Part shown: positions 56,050 through 64,000 of the stretch, piece by piece
Layout: each line of letters opens with the position of its first letter
Position numbering within the stretch: the stretch's first letter is position 1
Assembly: GCA_016715825.1 (NCBI GenBank)
Contig: JADJXO010000001.1
Coordinates: 433,001-497,000 of the forward strand
Origin: Nitrospira sp.
GTDB lineage: Bacteria; Nitrospirota; Nitrospiria; Nitrospirales; Nitrospiraceae
Direction: 5' to 3'
DNA: 64,000 nt
Notes under the pieces: generated by a model
Databases searched by the model: none
The model's input: only the letters and a program-made list of their open reading frames with translations
Told to the model about the DNA's origin: nothing
Program-made: the position numbers and the translations under genes

Positions 56050-56892
56050 ATGAAGGATAACTCTCATCGAGCCTGGCCGGAAGTCGTCGGCCTCATTCCT
56101 GCTGCCGGCCGTGCGAAGCGCCTCCAGCCGTTCCCCTGTAGTAAGGAATTGTTTCCCGTAGGGTTCATGAACGATCCCAAGACCGGGATGCCGCGACCGA
56201 AAGTGGCCGCGCACTTTCTGCTGGAAAAATTTAAAGCCGCCGGTATTTCGAAGACGTTCATCGTCATCCGCGAGGGGAAATGGGATATTCCTAACTATTT
56301 TCAAGAGGGACAAGGCATAGGACTCTCGCTTGCGTACCTCGTTATTCCGGGGTCCGCCGGTCCCCCAGATACCCTCGATCGTGCATATCCATTCATCACT
56401 CAGAACCGGATCGCGTTCGGCTTTCCGGACATCCTCTTCGGTCCATCCGATGCCTATGGACGATTGATCGAACAACAGGAGAGAACCGAGGCAGACGTGG
56501 TGCTCGGTCTGCATCGCATTGAGGATACACGCATCTGGGACATGGTGGACAGCGACACGGACGGGTGGGTCCGTGAGATTGTGATGAAGCCAGCTTCGAC
56601 CACACTGACCTTCGGTTGGTGTCTTGCCGTCTGGACACCGGCCTTCTCCGCGTTCTTGCATCAGTTCCTTCGTGCTGATGGGACACAACGGAATATGTCC
56701 GTCCTGGCAAGCACGGCGAACGATCCAGGAGGAGATTTAGCAGTGGGGGTCGTATTCCAGGCGGCGCTCAAAGCCGGTCTGAAGATTCAGTCGGTGGAGT
56801 TTCCACAGGATGGGTATCTCGATATCGGCACGCCTGAAAACCTCGCAAAAGCGGTACGACGAGAAGCTATTGGAGGAGAAGCTACTGAATGA
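56050..56892 (+). CDS. Nucleotidyltransferase (sugar-1-phosphate thymidylyltransferase-like)
   Basis: The 280-residue protein has the nucleotidyltransferase signature GLIPAAGRAKRLQPFPCSKE, LFPVGFMNDPKTGMPRPKVA (GxGTRxxPxTK-like loop, with Arg/Lys), and FGFPDILFGPSDAYGRLIEQ, LDIGTPENLAKAVRRE near the end. These enzymes activate sugar phosphates with dTTP, UTP or CTP, often for polysaccharide. The RxR..P..K loop is altered (AKRLQPF), so substrate is uncertain. ATG at 56050; no strong ribosome site. Confidence 0.75.
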   Translation: MKDNSHRAWPEVVGLIPAAGRAKRLQPFPCSKELFPVGFMNDPKTGMPRPKVAAHFLLEKFKAAGISKTFIVIREGKWDIPNYFQEGQGIGLSLAYLVIPGSAGPPDTLDRAYPFITQNRIAFGFPDILFGPSDAYGRLIEQQERTEADVVLGLHRIEDTRIWDMVDSDTDGWVREIVMKPASTTLTFGWCLAVWTPAFSAFLHQFLRADGTQRNMSVLASTANDPGGDLAVGVVFQAALKAGLKIQSVEFPQDGYLDIGTPENLAKAVRREAIGGEATE

Positions 56893-56942
56893 CGACACAG
56901 CGCTCTCGGTGCACATGGATCCGAGAATTCTTCCTCTTCGAC

Positions 56943-57395
56943 TTACTTGCCCTGGATGAGAAAAGCTTTTGAGCGGGCATTGCCGCCGCTGGCAATGACA
57001 TCGATAAACGACATGCCTGGCCGAACCTCGGGAACCGTTGCCTGAATGGTCGTGTCGTTTATATACGTATAGTCGATTGCGGTCGGGCCTGCCGCACTGA
57101 ACGCCACACCTCGGAAACAGTCTTTAGTTCCAAACTGCTCTCCTCGAATCGTGATGGTCTGACCTGGTTTGGCTTCGTCCGGTTCCACGGTGATGATTTT
57201 TGGCTTCTTGCTGCTGTCGCAGACCGGGTCTTTTTCGACGGTTCGCTCGTCATGTCCTTTGATCGATTGCGTGTCGTGTAACGTATAGCCGGCGCCGTCG
57301 ACGATCACGCCTTCTTCTGCAAGCGAATGGTGAGGGAATGGGAGCATCGCCAAGAACGACAGTACGGCGAGTGGCAATAGCAATCGGGGAGTCAT
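56943..57395 (-). CDS. Secreted IPT/TIG-domain protein
   Basis: The 150-residue protein has a signal peptide (LLLPLAVLSFLAMLPFPHHS), then one IPT/TIG immunoglobulin-like domain: KPKIITVEPDEAKPGQTITI, RGEQFGTKDCFRGVAFSAAG and IQATVPEVRPGMSFIDVIAS. IPT/TIG domains bind surfaces or other proteins. It may serve the surface protein set around it. The frame is clean. Confidence 0.85.
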   Translation of the reverse strand: MTPRLLLPLAVLSFLAMLPFPHHSLAEEGVIVDGAGYTLHDTQSIKGHDERTVEKDPVCDSSKKPKIITVEPDEAKPGQTITIRGEQFGTKDCFRGVAFSAAGPTAIDYTYINDTTIQATVPEVRPGMSFIDVIASGGNARSKAFLIQGK

Positions 57396-57630
57396 TCAGA
57401 CCTCCGTCTCTTCGAAGTTTTGGACTCGATATTGGGATGTAGGGTTCTCCGACGATCGCTTGACCGATTGGGGAGAGAGCGAAGTCGGTAAATGCGTCAA
57501 CCAAGGCATTCGGATCGTGTTGTGACAGGAGGAGAGGTCGTCGAACACGGTATCGCTCGTCCTGCAGCGTGGGTGTTTCAGGCTCGACATGATCGATCTG
57601 TAGGAGACGCACGGTGGCACCATGGGACAC
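57396..57630 (-). pseudogene. Phosphate-binding-protein-like C-terminal fragment
   Basis: VRLLQIDHVEPETPTLQDER and YRVRRPLLLSQHDPNALVDA, then FTDFALSPIGQAIVGEPYIP, match the C-terminal end of PstS-type phosphate-binding proteins (the RP..L..........F..FALS..GQ pattern). Only ~75 residues remain, with no N-terminal fold; the upstream boundary is a convergent-free gap before the zinc-ribbon gene. It is a remnant, overlapped at its 3' end by the IPT gene. The frame end differs between readings (57396 or 57250). Confidence 0.6.
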
Positions 57631-57659
57631 AGCTACAAGGGACTATGGGTGTGTGATGG

Positions 57660-57980
57660 TTATGATCCAGAACTCGATTCTCCTTGCGATGGTGAGTCAG
57701 AATCGGATGACATGTTCGGATGGGGCATGTTACGTTTTGCATTCAACGGCGGGAGCTTGGCGAAGCGCTCCATCCGTTCCTGTCCCATCGCTTGGGCTTT
57801 GATCTCGGTGAATCCTGGTTTACGGTCACCGCTCACAGAAGATGAAAATGAAGACATGAGGCGTGTTGCCTGTCTGGCATGACAATGGGGGCATTCTGTG
57901 TCCTCAACCCTCGCATAGACTGACTGAGCGGCCTCGAATTGCCGATTACACTGCCCGCAACGGTATTCATATAGTGGCAC
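57660..57980 (-). CDS. FmdB-family zinc-ribbon protein
   Basis: The 106-residue protein starts MPLYEYRCGQCNRQFEAAQS and has ECPHCHARQATRLMSSFSSS: two CxxC pairs in the FmdB zinc-ribbon arrangement, then a Ser/Lys-rich low-complexity tail. FmdB-type proteins are putative regulators, first named from amidase operons; their targets are mostly unknown. Clean frame. Confidence 0.88.
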   Translation of the reverse strand: MPLYEYRCGQCNRQFEAAQSVYARVEDTECPHCHARQATRLMSSFSSSVSGDRKPGFTEIKAQAMGQERMERFAKLPPLNAKRNMPHPNMSSDSDSPSQGESSSGS

Positions 57981-58151
57981 TGCAGTAGATCCTTTCCCTA
58001 CTTGAATGGAACAACCTGAACGATATCAATTGAGCAGAGTAGTGCAGGCCTTGACAAGCTGGCCTTCTCTGGGCGATCCTGATCGGCCCACACAATCGGT
58101 CTATTGTAACAAGTTGTGCTGCTTAACTGCCAGCTTCATAGGAGGGTTTCG

Positions 58152-58328
58152 ATGCCAGTGCTGCTTCGACGGTACAAAGGTAACAACGGGATGATGCAGG
58201 AAGAACGAATCGATGATGAGGATCGAATCGCGCGCTACATGAGGCTCTTCGAGAAAGATGATCTCAAAAAGCTACAGACTGGCGTGAAGTGCTTCATCGA
58301 GAAAGATGAATGGCAGCTCCTTCCTTGA
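58152..58328 (+). CDS. 58-residue protein of unknown function
   Basis: MPVLLRRYKGNNGMMQEERI continues to RIARYMRLFEKDDLKKLQTG and VKCFIEKDEWQLLP. The ATG follows a strong GGAGGGTTTCG. It is charged, helical and without TM. I do not recognise the family. Confidence 0.55.
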   Translation: MPVLLRRYKGNNGMMQEERIDDEDRIARYMRLFEKDDLKKLQTGVKCFIEKDEWQLLP

Positions 58329-58405
58329 GCCGGAAAGGGAGGTGAGGAGGCCCGAAGTTAGGCGGATGGTTCCCCTTCTCACCACTGACACCTGACTCGC
58401 CGCGT

Positions 58406-58609
58406 ATGATCTACTGGGTGCATATTGCCCGCGCAATCGACCGTGTGACGCTTCACCGAGACCGATGTTCGGAAGTGCCGTCTACGGCAACCTCCAGCGA
58501 CTTCTGGGAAGGGGGTTGGTTCGACTATCCAGATAAAGAACGAGCGCTGCGTGCCATGGAGCAGGCAGGGGTGACTCGACAGCGGATGTGCACGCTTTGT
58601 AAGCCTTAG
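58406..58609 (+). CDS. 67-residue Cys-containing protein of unknown function
   Basis: The protein has VHIARAIDRVTLHRDRCSEV, FWEGGWFDYPDKERALRAME and ends MCTLCKP. The three Cys (one in CSEVP and two in the C-terminal CTLC) and the WFDYP segment suggest a small metal-binding fold; no function is known. No strong ribosome site is visible. Confidence 0.55.
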   Translation: MIYWVHIARAIDRVTLHRDRCSEVPSTATSSDFWEGGWFDYPDKERALRAMEQAGVTRQRMCTLCKP

Positions 58610-58691
58610 CCCATGACGTGCTCAAGGCTGCGTTGTGTCGTCCGTCTGTTCATGTAGAACTCAACGCGTCGCACCCAGCACCGTACGTCTA

Positions 58692-59516
58692 ATGCCGCGA
58701 CTGGCACTCCTTCTCACAACCGTTATCTGGGGCGCGACCTTTCCTGCGACCAAGGCGGCGCTGGGACAAATTCCCCCACTGTCATTCTTACTGCTCCGGT
58801 TCTTCGTCGGTACGCTCCTCGTGCTGCTGTGGTTGATGGTCAGCCAGCGCCGACTGCATCGTGATCGTGATGTGTTGAGGGCAAGTGCGCTGACTACCGG
58901 GTTCCTATTTCTCGGATATCTTCTGCAAACCGTCGGGCTTCAGCATACGACCGCGTCAAATTCCGCCTTCCTGACGGCGCTGTACGTGATTTTTGTTCCA
59001 TTGATTTTGTTGCGGATCGACCGGCGGGTGGTCATGGCGACGGTCATCGCAATGATCGGGCTCTGGCTGCTGATCAAGCCCGATGCCGTCATGAATGTGG
59101 GAGATCTGATGACCGTGGGCTGCGCCCTCGCCTTTGCGGGGCATATCATTTGCCTTGAACGATACACGAGACGAGTCGATGCACCCTCGTTACTGGTTTG
59201 GCAAATGATCGCGATGACCCTGTTGTTCCTTCCGGCGCCGTGGTGGGAGAGCGCTCCAGCCAGCGCGTTCTCACCTACGGCAGTCCTCTTGATCGGTCTC
59301 GGGGTCACTGGTGTGCTGGCGACGCTGGCGTTCGCCGTTCAGATGTGGGCCCAGCAACTCGTCCCTGCACAGCAGGTGGCCTTGCTGTTTGCATCAGAGC
59401 CTGCCTATGCGGCATGGTTATCGTGGTACGTTCTAGGAGAGACGTTGGATCTGCAGGGATGGATCGGGAGTGCCCTCATTTTATTGGCTGTGGTGATCGG
59501 TGCATTCGGCGGCTGA
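58692..59516 (+). CDS. EamA-family membrane transporter (DMT superfamily)
   Basis: The 274-residue protein has about ten TM segments, with the EamA start (LALLLTTVIWGATFPATKAA), FLLLRFFVGTLLVLLWLMVS, LGYLLQTVGLQHTTASNSAF and, in the second repeat, LFASEPAYAAWLSWYVLGET. DMT transporters export metabolites or amino acids, or take up nucleotide sugars; the substrate is unknown. The start at 58692 is chosen because the first TM segment follows it; the frame opens at 58635. Confidence 0.88.
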   Translation: MPRLALLLTTVIWGATFPATKAALGQIPPLSFLLLRFFVGTLLVLLWLMVSQRRLHRDRDVLRASALTTGFLFLGYLLQTVGLQHTTASNSAFLTALYVIFVPLILLRIDRRVVMATVIAMIGLWLLIKPDAVMNVGDLMTVGCALAFAGHIICLERYTRRVDAPSLLVWQMIAMTLLFLPAPWWESAPASAFSPTAVLLIGLGVTGVLATLAFAVQMWAQQLVPAQQVALLFASEPAYAAWLSWYVLGETLDLQGWIGSALILLAVVIGAFGG

Positions 59517-59536
59517 GTGCTTGAAAGGAGGAAGGG

Positions 59537-60007
59537 ATGGCGCAGAAATTCGGCAATGGGCGATGGGTTCACGAAGGGTTCTTAGACAATCGAGTCGAGG
59601 GAACCGTCGTCGGACGAGTGGTGTTTGCGGTGATCGGCCCGATCGATTTCTATTTGCAGGGTAACTTTAAACCGGATATCGCCGGTGAGGTGATTGGATT
59701 TCGCAATCGCCGGTTCGAGGATGATGATATGGCGGGACAGGTCATCGGCGACATGGCCAATCCACAGATCGGAACCGTCAATTTGATCTCGCTCGATCCA
59801 CACCCCAATTTGGAGCCGCATCCCTATGTCGAGTGGTTCACACTCAGACAGGACCATTATCGTTTCGAGTTGAACGCCGGTGAGGCATGGGTGCTGTCGG
59901 ATGAAGAGCAAAAAGCAATGGATGGAGAGAGTCAGCGAATTCGAGCAGCCCTGGCCGATCAACAACTTGATCAGCCAGGGTCTGATGATCGTGTGGAGTG
60001 GGTTTAG
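59537..60007 (+). CDS. Conserved-looking protein of unknown function
   Basis: The 156-residue protein (MAQKFGNGRWVHEGFLDNRV) has EGTVVGRVVFAVIGPIDFYL, IAGEVIGFRNRRFEDDDMAG and EPHPYVEWFTLRQDHYRFEL. There is no signal peptide or TM. AGGAGGAAGGG precedes the ATG strongly. Its stop overlaps the convergent stop of the desaturase (shared TTAG at 60004-60007). Confidence 0.75.
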   Translation: MAQKFGNGRWVHEGFLDNRVEGTVVGRVVFAVIGPIDFYLQGNFKPDIAGEVIGFRNRRFEDDDMAGQVIGDMANPQIGTVNLISLDPHPNLEPHPYVEWFTLRQDHYRFELNAGEAWVLSDEEQKAMDGESQRIRAALADQQLDQPGSDDRVEWV

Positions 60008-61059
60008 CGGGCAGTGAGCTCCAGTTCCGGCTGCGGAGTAGACGGTTCTACAGCTGGCGCTGACGCCTCCATCTTGTTTTTGAGTACGCTGCGAGTGGAA
60101 TCCTGTTTAGTCTTTCCTTCTCGCACATAATCAGGAACACCACGAACGTCCCAGATCAGCCCAAGCCACTCCAGTCCCTTCAGGCAGTAATAGGTCATAT
60201 CAACCTCCCACCAGTAGAAGCCTTGTCTGGTCGAGGCGGGGTAGTAGTGGTGATTGTTGTGCCAGCCTTCACCCATGGTGATCAGGGCGAGGAAAAAATT
60301 GTTTCGGCTGTCGTCGCCGGTTTCATACCGTTGTGACCCGTAGACATGGGACAAGGAGTTGATCGTGCAGGTTCCATGAAACAAGGCCACGGTTGAGATG
60401 AAATAGCCCCAGATCAACATCTGGGGGCCGTTGGTGCCGAGTCCCGGTGCCGTGGCTTCCAGTAGCTTGCCGAGTCCAAACATTCCAAATCCAGTGAGAA
60501 CTGGAACTAGAACGTCAAATCGGTCAAGAAACCGCAGCTCGGGATACTTTGCAAAGTCGGTAATGCCTTTGAGGCGCGGGGCATAAAACTTCTGCGACAT
60601 GATCCAGCCCATATGGGACCACCAAAACCCTCCTTGGCGCGGGGAGTGCACATCCTCCGGTGTGTCGGAGGCGATGTGATGATGGCGATGATGGCCAGCC
60701 CACCACAAGGGCCCGCGCTGTGTGCAGGTGCCACCTAACAGCGCAAATAGGAATTGCACGGTACGCGTGGTCTTAAAGGTGCGATGCGAAAAGTAGCGGT
60801 GGTACCACCCGGTAATCGCAAACATCCGGATGTAATAGAAGGCAACCGTGACGGCAACGGCCGTCCAACTCCATCCAACCCAAATGACCCCCAAACACAT
60901 CAGATGCAACACGATGAAGGGGACACTGCGGACCCAGTCTACCCTGGGAGGGCCTTCTGCTTTGGTGTGCTCAAGGCCGGCCCAGGAATCAAACCAGCGC
61001 ATCACGGAATAGAAAAAATCCTGGGCTTTGGTCGGTCGAATCGTTTGCACATCGGACAT
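60004..61059 (-). CDS. Membrane fatty acid (acyl-CoA-type) desaturase
   Basis: The 351-residue protein has the three His boxes of membrane desaturases: GWYHRYFSHRTFKTTRTVQF (HRYFSH), LWWAGHHRHHHIASDTPEDV (HHRHHH) and MGEGWHNNHHYYPASTRQGF (HNNHH), spaced by hydrophobic segments. These bind a di-iron centre and insert a double bond into fatty acyl chains, using O2 and electrons from a redox partner. The C-terminus is Pro/Glu-rich. GAGGAGAATTGT precedes the ATG. A promoter with an overlapping dyad lies 100-150 bp upstream. Confidence 0.93.
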   Translation of the reverse strand: MSDVQTIRPTKAQDFFYSVMRWFDSWAGLEHTKAEGPPRVDWVRSVPFIVLHLMCLGVIWVGWSWTAVAVTVAFYYIRMFAITGWYHRYFSHRTFKTTRTVQFLFALLGGTCTQRGPLWWAGHHRHHHIASDTPEDVHSPRQGGFWWSHMGWIMSQKFYAPRLKGITDFAKYPELRFLDRFDVLVPVLTGFGMFGLGKLLEATAPGLGTNGPQMLIWGYFISTVALFHGTCTINSLSHVYGSQRYETGDDSRNNFFLALITMGEGWHNNHHYYPASTRQGFYWWEVDMTYYCLKGLEWLGLIWDVRGVPDYVREGKTKQDSTRSVLKNKMEASAPAVEPSTPQPELELTAR

Positions 61060-61164
61060 ACAATTCTCCTCTTGATCGGGGGATCGGCAACATCACTGCG
61101 GTGGGAGACAGGGAGCCGGGGTCCCGATTAGCCTGAATAATCGCCCTGCTATAGGTTGGGAGTT

Positions 61165-61206
61165 CATTATACACAGAACTTTAGAAAAGTGAAACCAGAC
61201 TTTTCA
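61165..61206 (-). promoter_or_regulatory. Desaturase promoter with operator-like dyad over the -35
   Basis: On the minus strand TTTCAC-N17-TATAAT forms a sigma-70 promoter (-10 at 61170-61165). The -35 is one half of the dyad GTGAAA-N7-TTTCAC (61188-61206), so a repressor there would block it. Confidence 0.5.
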
Positions 61207-61306
61207 CGCAGCTTCGGGAATCCTAAGTGTACCGGAATGGTGGCGTTTGTCTACTGATCGTGGGGAGTTTCCGGAATGACATTGACGCGCTACGTATCAT
61301 CTCTGT

Positions 61307-61336
61307 TTGACAGTTCTCCCCGGGCCTCTCTAGAAT
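61307..61336 (+). promoter_or_regulatory. hemE promoter, TTGACA-N18-TAGAAT
   Basis: A perfect -35 and a 5/6 -10 lie so close to the hemE ATG (9 bases between) that the transcript would start at or within a few bases of the start codon. Confidence 0.5.
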
Positions 61337-61345
61337 GCCGCTACT

Positions 61346-62371
61346 ATGAATGACCGATTTCTCAAAGCCTGCCGTCTCGAACCAGTCGACTGTACCCCCG
61401 TGTGGTTTATGCGCCAAGCCGGGCGCTATATGGCTGAGTATCGGACGTTACGCGCGAAACATTCCATCCTCGAGATGTGCAAGACACCTGAGCTGGCGGC
61501 TCAGGTCACCCTTCAGCCCATCGATCGATTCCCGTTGGATGCTGCCATTATCTTTGCGGACATCCTGCTTCCGTTGGAACCGATGGGGCTCAATCTCGAG
61601 TTTGCGGCAGGGGAAGGGCCGGTGATCCACAATCCGGTGCGTGACCGGGCGGCGGTGGAACAACTGAAAGTCATCGACGGCAATGAGCTGGATTATGTGG
61701 CAGAGGCCATCAGGCAGACGCGGGGTGCGCTTGACGGGCGAGTGCCGTTGATCGGCTTTGCCGGTGCACCGTTCACGCTTGCGAGTTATGCCATTGAGGG
61801 CGGCGGGTCCCGCAACTATTTACACACGAAGCAGATGATGTATGGAGATCCCACCGCGTGGCACAAGCTGATGGATAAGTTTGCGCGTGTGATCACCGGA
61901 TATCTCCGTCGACAAATAAAGGCCGGAGCCCAAGCGATTCAATTATTTGATAGTTGGGTCGGCTGCCTGTCTGCCGGTGACTATGCCGAATATGTGATGC
62001 CCCACGTGCAGCTGATTTTTGAGGGGCTCAAGCGGGAAGGGGTACCGATGATTCACTTCGGGACCGGCACGACAGCCATTCTTCGGCAGATGCGCGAGGC
62101 AGGTGGTGATGTGATCGGGATCGATTGGCGGGTTCACTTGGACGAGGCCTGGACGACGGTCGGACATGATCGTGCTGTGCAAGGGAATCTGGATCCGCTA
62201 GTCTTGTTCGCACCGCTCCACGAAATCGAGCGTCGTGTCGAAGATATCCTGCGTCGAGTCGGGGGTCGCCCCGGCCACATCTTTAATCTCGGTCACGGCA
62301 TACTCCCCACGACCCCGGTCGATCATGTAGCCGCGACGATCGATATGGTACATAAACTCAGCCAACGGTAG
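61346..62371 (+). CDS. hemE: Uroporphyrinogen decarboxylase
   Basis: The 341-residue protein has the family signature PVWFMRQAGRYMAEYRTLRA, then PLIGFAGAPFTLASYAIEGG, IQLFDSWVGCLSAGDYAEYV and GNLDPLVLFAPLHEIER. It removes four carboxyl groups from uroporphyrinogen III to give coproporphyrinogen III in the cytoplasm. No ribosome site is visible before the ATG. It starts the hemE-hemH-hemG run; hemH begins 58 bp later, with a short hairpin in the gap. Confidence 0.95.
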   Translation: MNDRFLKACRLEPVDCTPVWFMRQAGRYMAEYRTLRAKHSILEMCKTPELAAQVTLQPIDRFPLDAAIIFADILLPLEPMGLNLEFAAGEGPVIHNPVRDRAAVEQLKVIDGNELDYVAEAIRQTRGALDGRVPLIGFAGAPFTLASYAIEGGGSRNYLHTKQMMYGDPTAWHKLMDKFARVITGYLRRQIKAGAQAIQLFDSWVGCLSAGDYAEYVMPHVQLIFEGLKREGVPMIHFGTGTTAILRQMREAGGDVIGIDWRVHLDEAWTTVGHDRAVQGNLDPLVLFAPLHEIERRVEDILRRVGGRPGHIFNLGHGILPTTPVDHVAATIDMVHKLSQR

Positions 62372-62374
62372 GGG

Positions 62375-62414
62375 CGTGAAGCGCACCTTGCATTCAAACG
62401 CTTCACGCTTCACG
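62375..62414. repeat. Short inverted repeat between hemE and hemH
   Basis: CGTGAAGCG and CGCTTCACG pair (9 bp); the right arm is present twice in a row. It could attenuate read-through or stabilise mRNA. Confidence 0.5.
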
Positions 62415-62428
62415 AACGACGAGGAACG

Positions 62429-63379
62429 ATGCTAGCGACACCGCGCCATACCGCAGTTCTGCTCATGGCCATGGGTGGGCCCGATTGTCTGGAGAACGTC
62501 GAGCCATTTTTGCGTGATGTTCGCGGGGGCCGACCGACACCACCGGAGCTGGTGGAGGAGATTCGTGACCGATATCGAGCCACCGGAGGAAAATCACCGG
62601 CTGTCGGGATTACGCAAGAGGTTGCCAAAAAGCTGGAGCAACAGCTGAATGAATCTGGCGACGGCCGATACCGAGTCTACGTCGGGTTGCGGCATTGGCA
62701 TCCCTTCATCAAGGACACCTATACTGAGTTGCTGACAACATCGCCGGACCAGATCATCGGGGTCTGTATGGCTCCGCAGCAGTCCTCACTGAGCACCGGA
62801 GCCTACCGGAAAAAAGTTGAAGACGCTCGTGCGATGCTGGAGGACCAGACACCTGTGACCTATGTCGGGAGTTGGAATCGTCATCCAGGTTTGGTCGCGG
62901 CGATCGTTCAGAATATTCGGCACGCGCTCGAAAAGTTTCCGGCCGAGGTACGGGCAACGGTGCCGGTGTTGTTTACCGCCCATAGTTTGCCGGAACGAAT
63001 CGTCGCCATGAAGGATCCGTATCCGGACGAGGTGCAGGGGACTGTTGAAGCCGTCACACGAAGCTTGGAACACCAACCGACGTACTTTGCGTATCAAAGC
63101 CAGGGGCGATCGAGTGAGCCGTGGCTTGGACCGACGGTCGAAGGCCTGTTGGATACCATCCGGCAGGCGGGACATCGGTCTGTCCTAGTGGCCCCCATTG
63201 GGTTCATCTGCGACCATGTCGAAACGCTTTTCGATATCGACATTGAATTAAAACAATTGGCAGTGAGTAAAGGCCTGCATCTTGAGCGCATCGCGATGTT
63301 GAACGACTCACCCGCCCTCATCGAGACGTTGCACAACGTCTTAGCCGCACACGAATTATCCTGCTCTATTCAGTCGTGA
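62429..63379 (+). CDS. hemH: Ferrochelatase
   Basis: The 316-residue protein has AVLLMAMGGPDCLENVEPFL (start), RVYVGLRHWHPFIKDTYTEL, CMAPQQSSLSTGAYRKKVED, VLFTAHSLPERIVAMKDPYP (metal-site His) and VAPIGFICDHVETLFDIDIE (second catalytic region with Asp/Glu). It inserts Fe2+ into a porphyrin to complete haem. GAGGAACG precedes the ATG at 62429. The stop overlaps the hemG start (GTGA), so they are coupled. Confidence 0.95.
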   Translation: MLATPRHTAVLLMAMGGPDCLENVEPFLRDVRGGRPTPPELVEEIRDRYRATGGKSPAVGITQEVAKKLEQQLNESGDGRYRVYVGLRHWHPFIKDTYTELLTTSPDQIIGVCMAPQQSSLSTGAYRKKVEDARAMLEDQTPVTYVGSWNRHPGLVAAIVQNIRHALEKFPAEVRATVPVLFTAHSLPERIVAMKDPYPDEVQGTVEAVTRSLEHQPTYFAYQSQGRSSEPWLGPTVEGLLDTIRQAGHRSVLVAPIGFICDHVETLFDIDIELKQLAVSKGLHLERIAMLNDSPALIETLHNVLAAHELSCSIQS

Positions 63380-64000
63380 CTCGACCACGTACAGTTGTCA
63401 TCGTGGGCGGTGGCATTTCAGGGCTGGCCACAGCCCATGCGCTACTAGAACGTGCGTCAACGGCCGGTCTGTCCCTTCGCTGTACCATTCTCGACGCCGG
63501 ATCATCGTGGGGCGGGAAGATCGTCACGCATCGAGTTGGCGAAATAGTCACGGAGGCAGGACCGGACTCATTCCTGTCGCAAAAACAGGCTGGCCTTGGG
63601 CTTTGTACGAAGCTGGGTCTTACCGATCAACTGATCAACACCAACGAGACAGGCAAGAAGGCATGTGTCCTCCACAAAGGACGGCTCCATGATTTGCCGG
63701 AAGGGCTGTTGTCCTTTGTTCCAAGGCAGCTGAAGCCGTTTCTTTCGAGCGGACTTCTCACGTGGACAGGCCTCATCCGTATGGGATTGGAAATTGCGGT
63801 TCCCCCTGGTCCCTCGACCGGCGATGAGTCACTCGCCGGCTTCCTTCGGCGACGGTTCGGCGCACAGGCGTACGAGCGGGTCTTAGAGCCGCTCATGGCT
63901 GGAATTTACGCGGGAGATGCCGAGCAGATGAGCCTGCGGGCCACGTTCCCTCGTTTTCTTGACCTGGAACAACAGCATGGCAGCGTAGTACGCGGCATGC
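63376..64000 (+). CDS. hemG: Protoporphyrinogen/coproporphyrinogen oxidase, HemG/HemY type (3' end outside window)
   Basis: A GTG at 63376 overlapping the hemH stop starts MTRPRTVVIVGGGISGLATA (FAD Rossmann with GGGISG), then LDAGSSWGGKIVTH, TEAGPDSFLSQKQAGLGLC, FLRRRFGAQAYERVLEPLMA and GIYAGDAEQMSLRATFPRFL, all characteristic of HemY-type PPOX. It oxidises the porphyrinogen next to ferrochelatase using FAD. 208 codons are visible; the rest is beyond the window. The tight overlap argues for coordinated synthesis of the last haem steps. Confidence 0.93.
   Translation, partial: MTRPRTVVIVGGGISGLATAHALLERASTAGLSLRCTILDAGSSWGGKIVTHRVGEIVTEAGPDSFLSQKQAGLGLCTKLGLTDQLINTNETGKKACVLHKGRLHDLPEGLLSFVPRQLKPFLSSGLLTWTGLIRMGLEIAVPPGPSTGDESLAGFLRRRFGAQAYERVLEPLMAGIYAGDAEQMSLRATFPRFLDLEQQHGSVVRGM

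Noticed and set aside
1..64000. tRNA, rRNA genes or a replication origin
   Set aside because: I found no cloverleaf, rRNA-like sequence or DnaA-box cluster on reading, though I could not run a search.

Overview
The window looks like a chromosome segment of a Nitrospira-type bacterium (Nitrospirota). I infer this from the gene set, not from a search: a two-subunit pyruvate carboxylase (pycA/pycB), an ACT-domain malic enzyme, class II fumarase and citrate synthase, a hemE-hemH-hemG run, a PEP-CTERM secreted protein, many secreted FG-GAP/IPT-type proteins, and moderately GC-rich sequence. The genus is probable, not proven.

Layout. 1-4.8 kb: an ExeA-like ATPase with C-terminal TPRs, a TPR paralogue, and a minus-strand operon of Ppx/GppA phosphatase plus two thymidylate-kinase-like proteins. 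5-8.6 kb: a YyaL-like thioredoxin/DUF255 region read continuously into an aldo/keto reductase. 8.6-20.2 kb: a large accessory block of secreted or membrane-anchored proteins (tandem FG-GAP repeats with a phosphoesterase domain; beta/gamma-crystallin, beta-helix and FG-GAP; a lipase-like hydrolase; two paralogous membrane-tethered solute-binding-like proteins). A sigma-54-like promoter with an upstream dyad precedes it. 20.2-23.1 kb: a dicarboxylate-type symporter and a toxin-antitoxin patch (HEPN pseudogene, vapB, truncated vapC, intact hicBA). 23.3-31.6 kb: malic enzyme, a J-domain protein, RNase D, an ArsC-like protein, citrate synthase, Hsp20, a 57-residue zinc ribbon and a PEP-CTERM protein. 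32.2-35.75 kb: an IS3-family element whose transposase is interrupted by a group II intron in the sense orientation. 35.9-40.6 kb: fumC, an NlpC/P60 lipoprotein and tex. 40.7-49.9 kb: tenA, sthA, a lipoprotein Tpx, an alpha/beta hydrolase, pycB, pycA and an outer-membrane-type protein. 50.7-53.5 kb: a coupled GGDEF/HDOD operon and a small lipoprotein. 53.5-58.6 kb: a second sigma-54-like promoter with the same 16-base dyad, secreted proteins, a nucleotidyltransferase and several small genes. 58.7-64 kb: an EamA transporter, a fatty acid desaturase, hemE, hemH and the start of hemG.

The genes suggest an autotroph-like central metabolism (pyruvate carboxylase, malic enzyme, fumarase and citrate synthase around C4 and citrate intermediates), haem synthesis and an elaborate envelope/secretome. 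The most interesting non-coding signal is a set of three sigma-54-like -24/-12 promoters, each with dyads about 100 bp upstream and each in front of exported proteins.

Caution. Between about 5 and 40 kb many conserved genes (tex, citrate synthase, RNase D, yyaL, symporter, transposase) carry single-base indels, often in short homopolymers. The conserved genes of 41-53 kb and 58-64 kb are clean. Most of these breaks are probably sequence errors, so 'frameshifted' below does not mean biologically dead.
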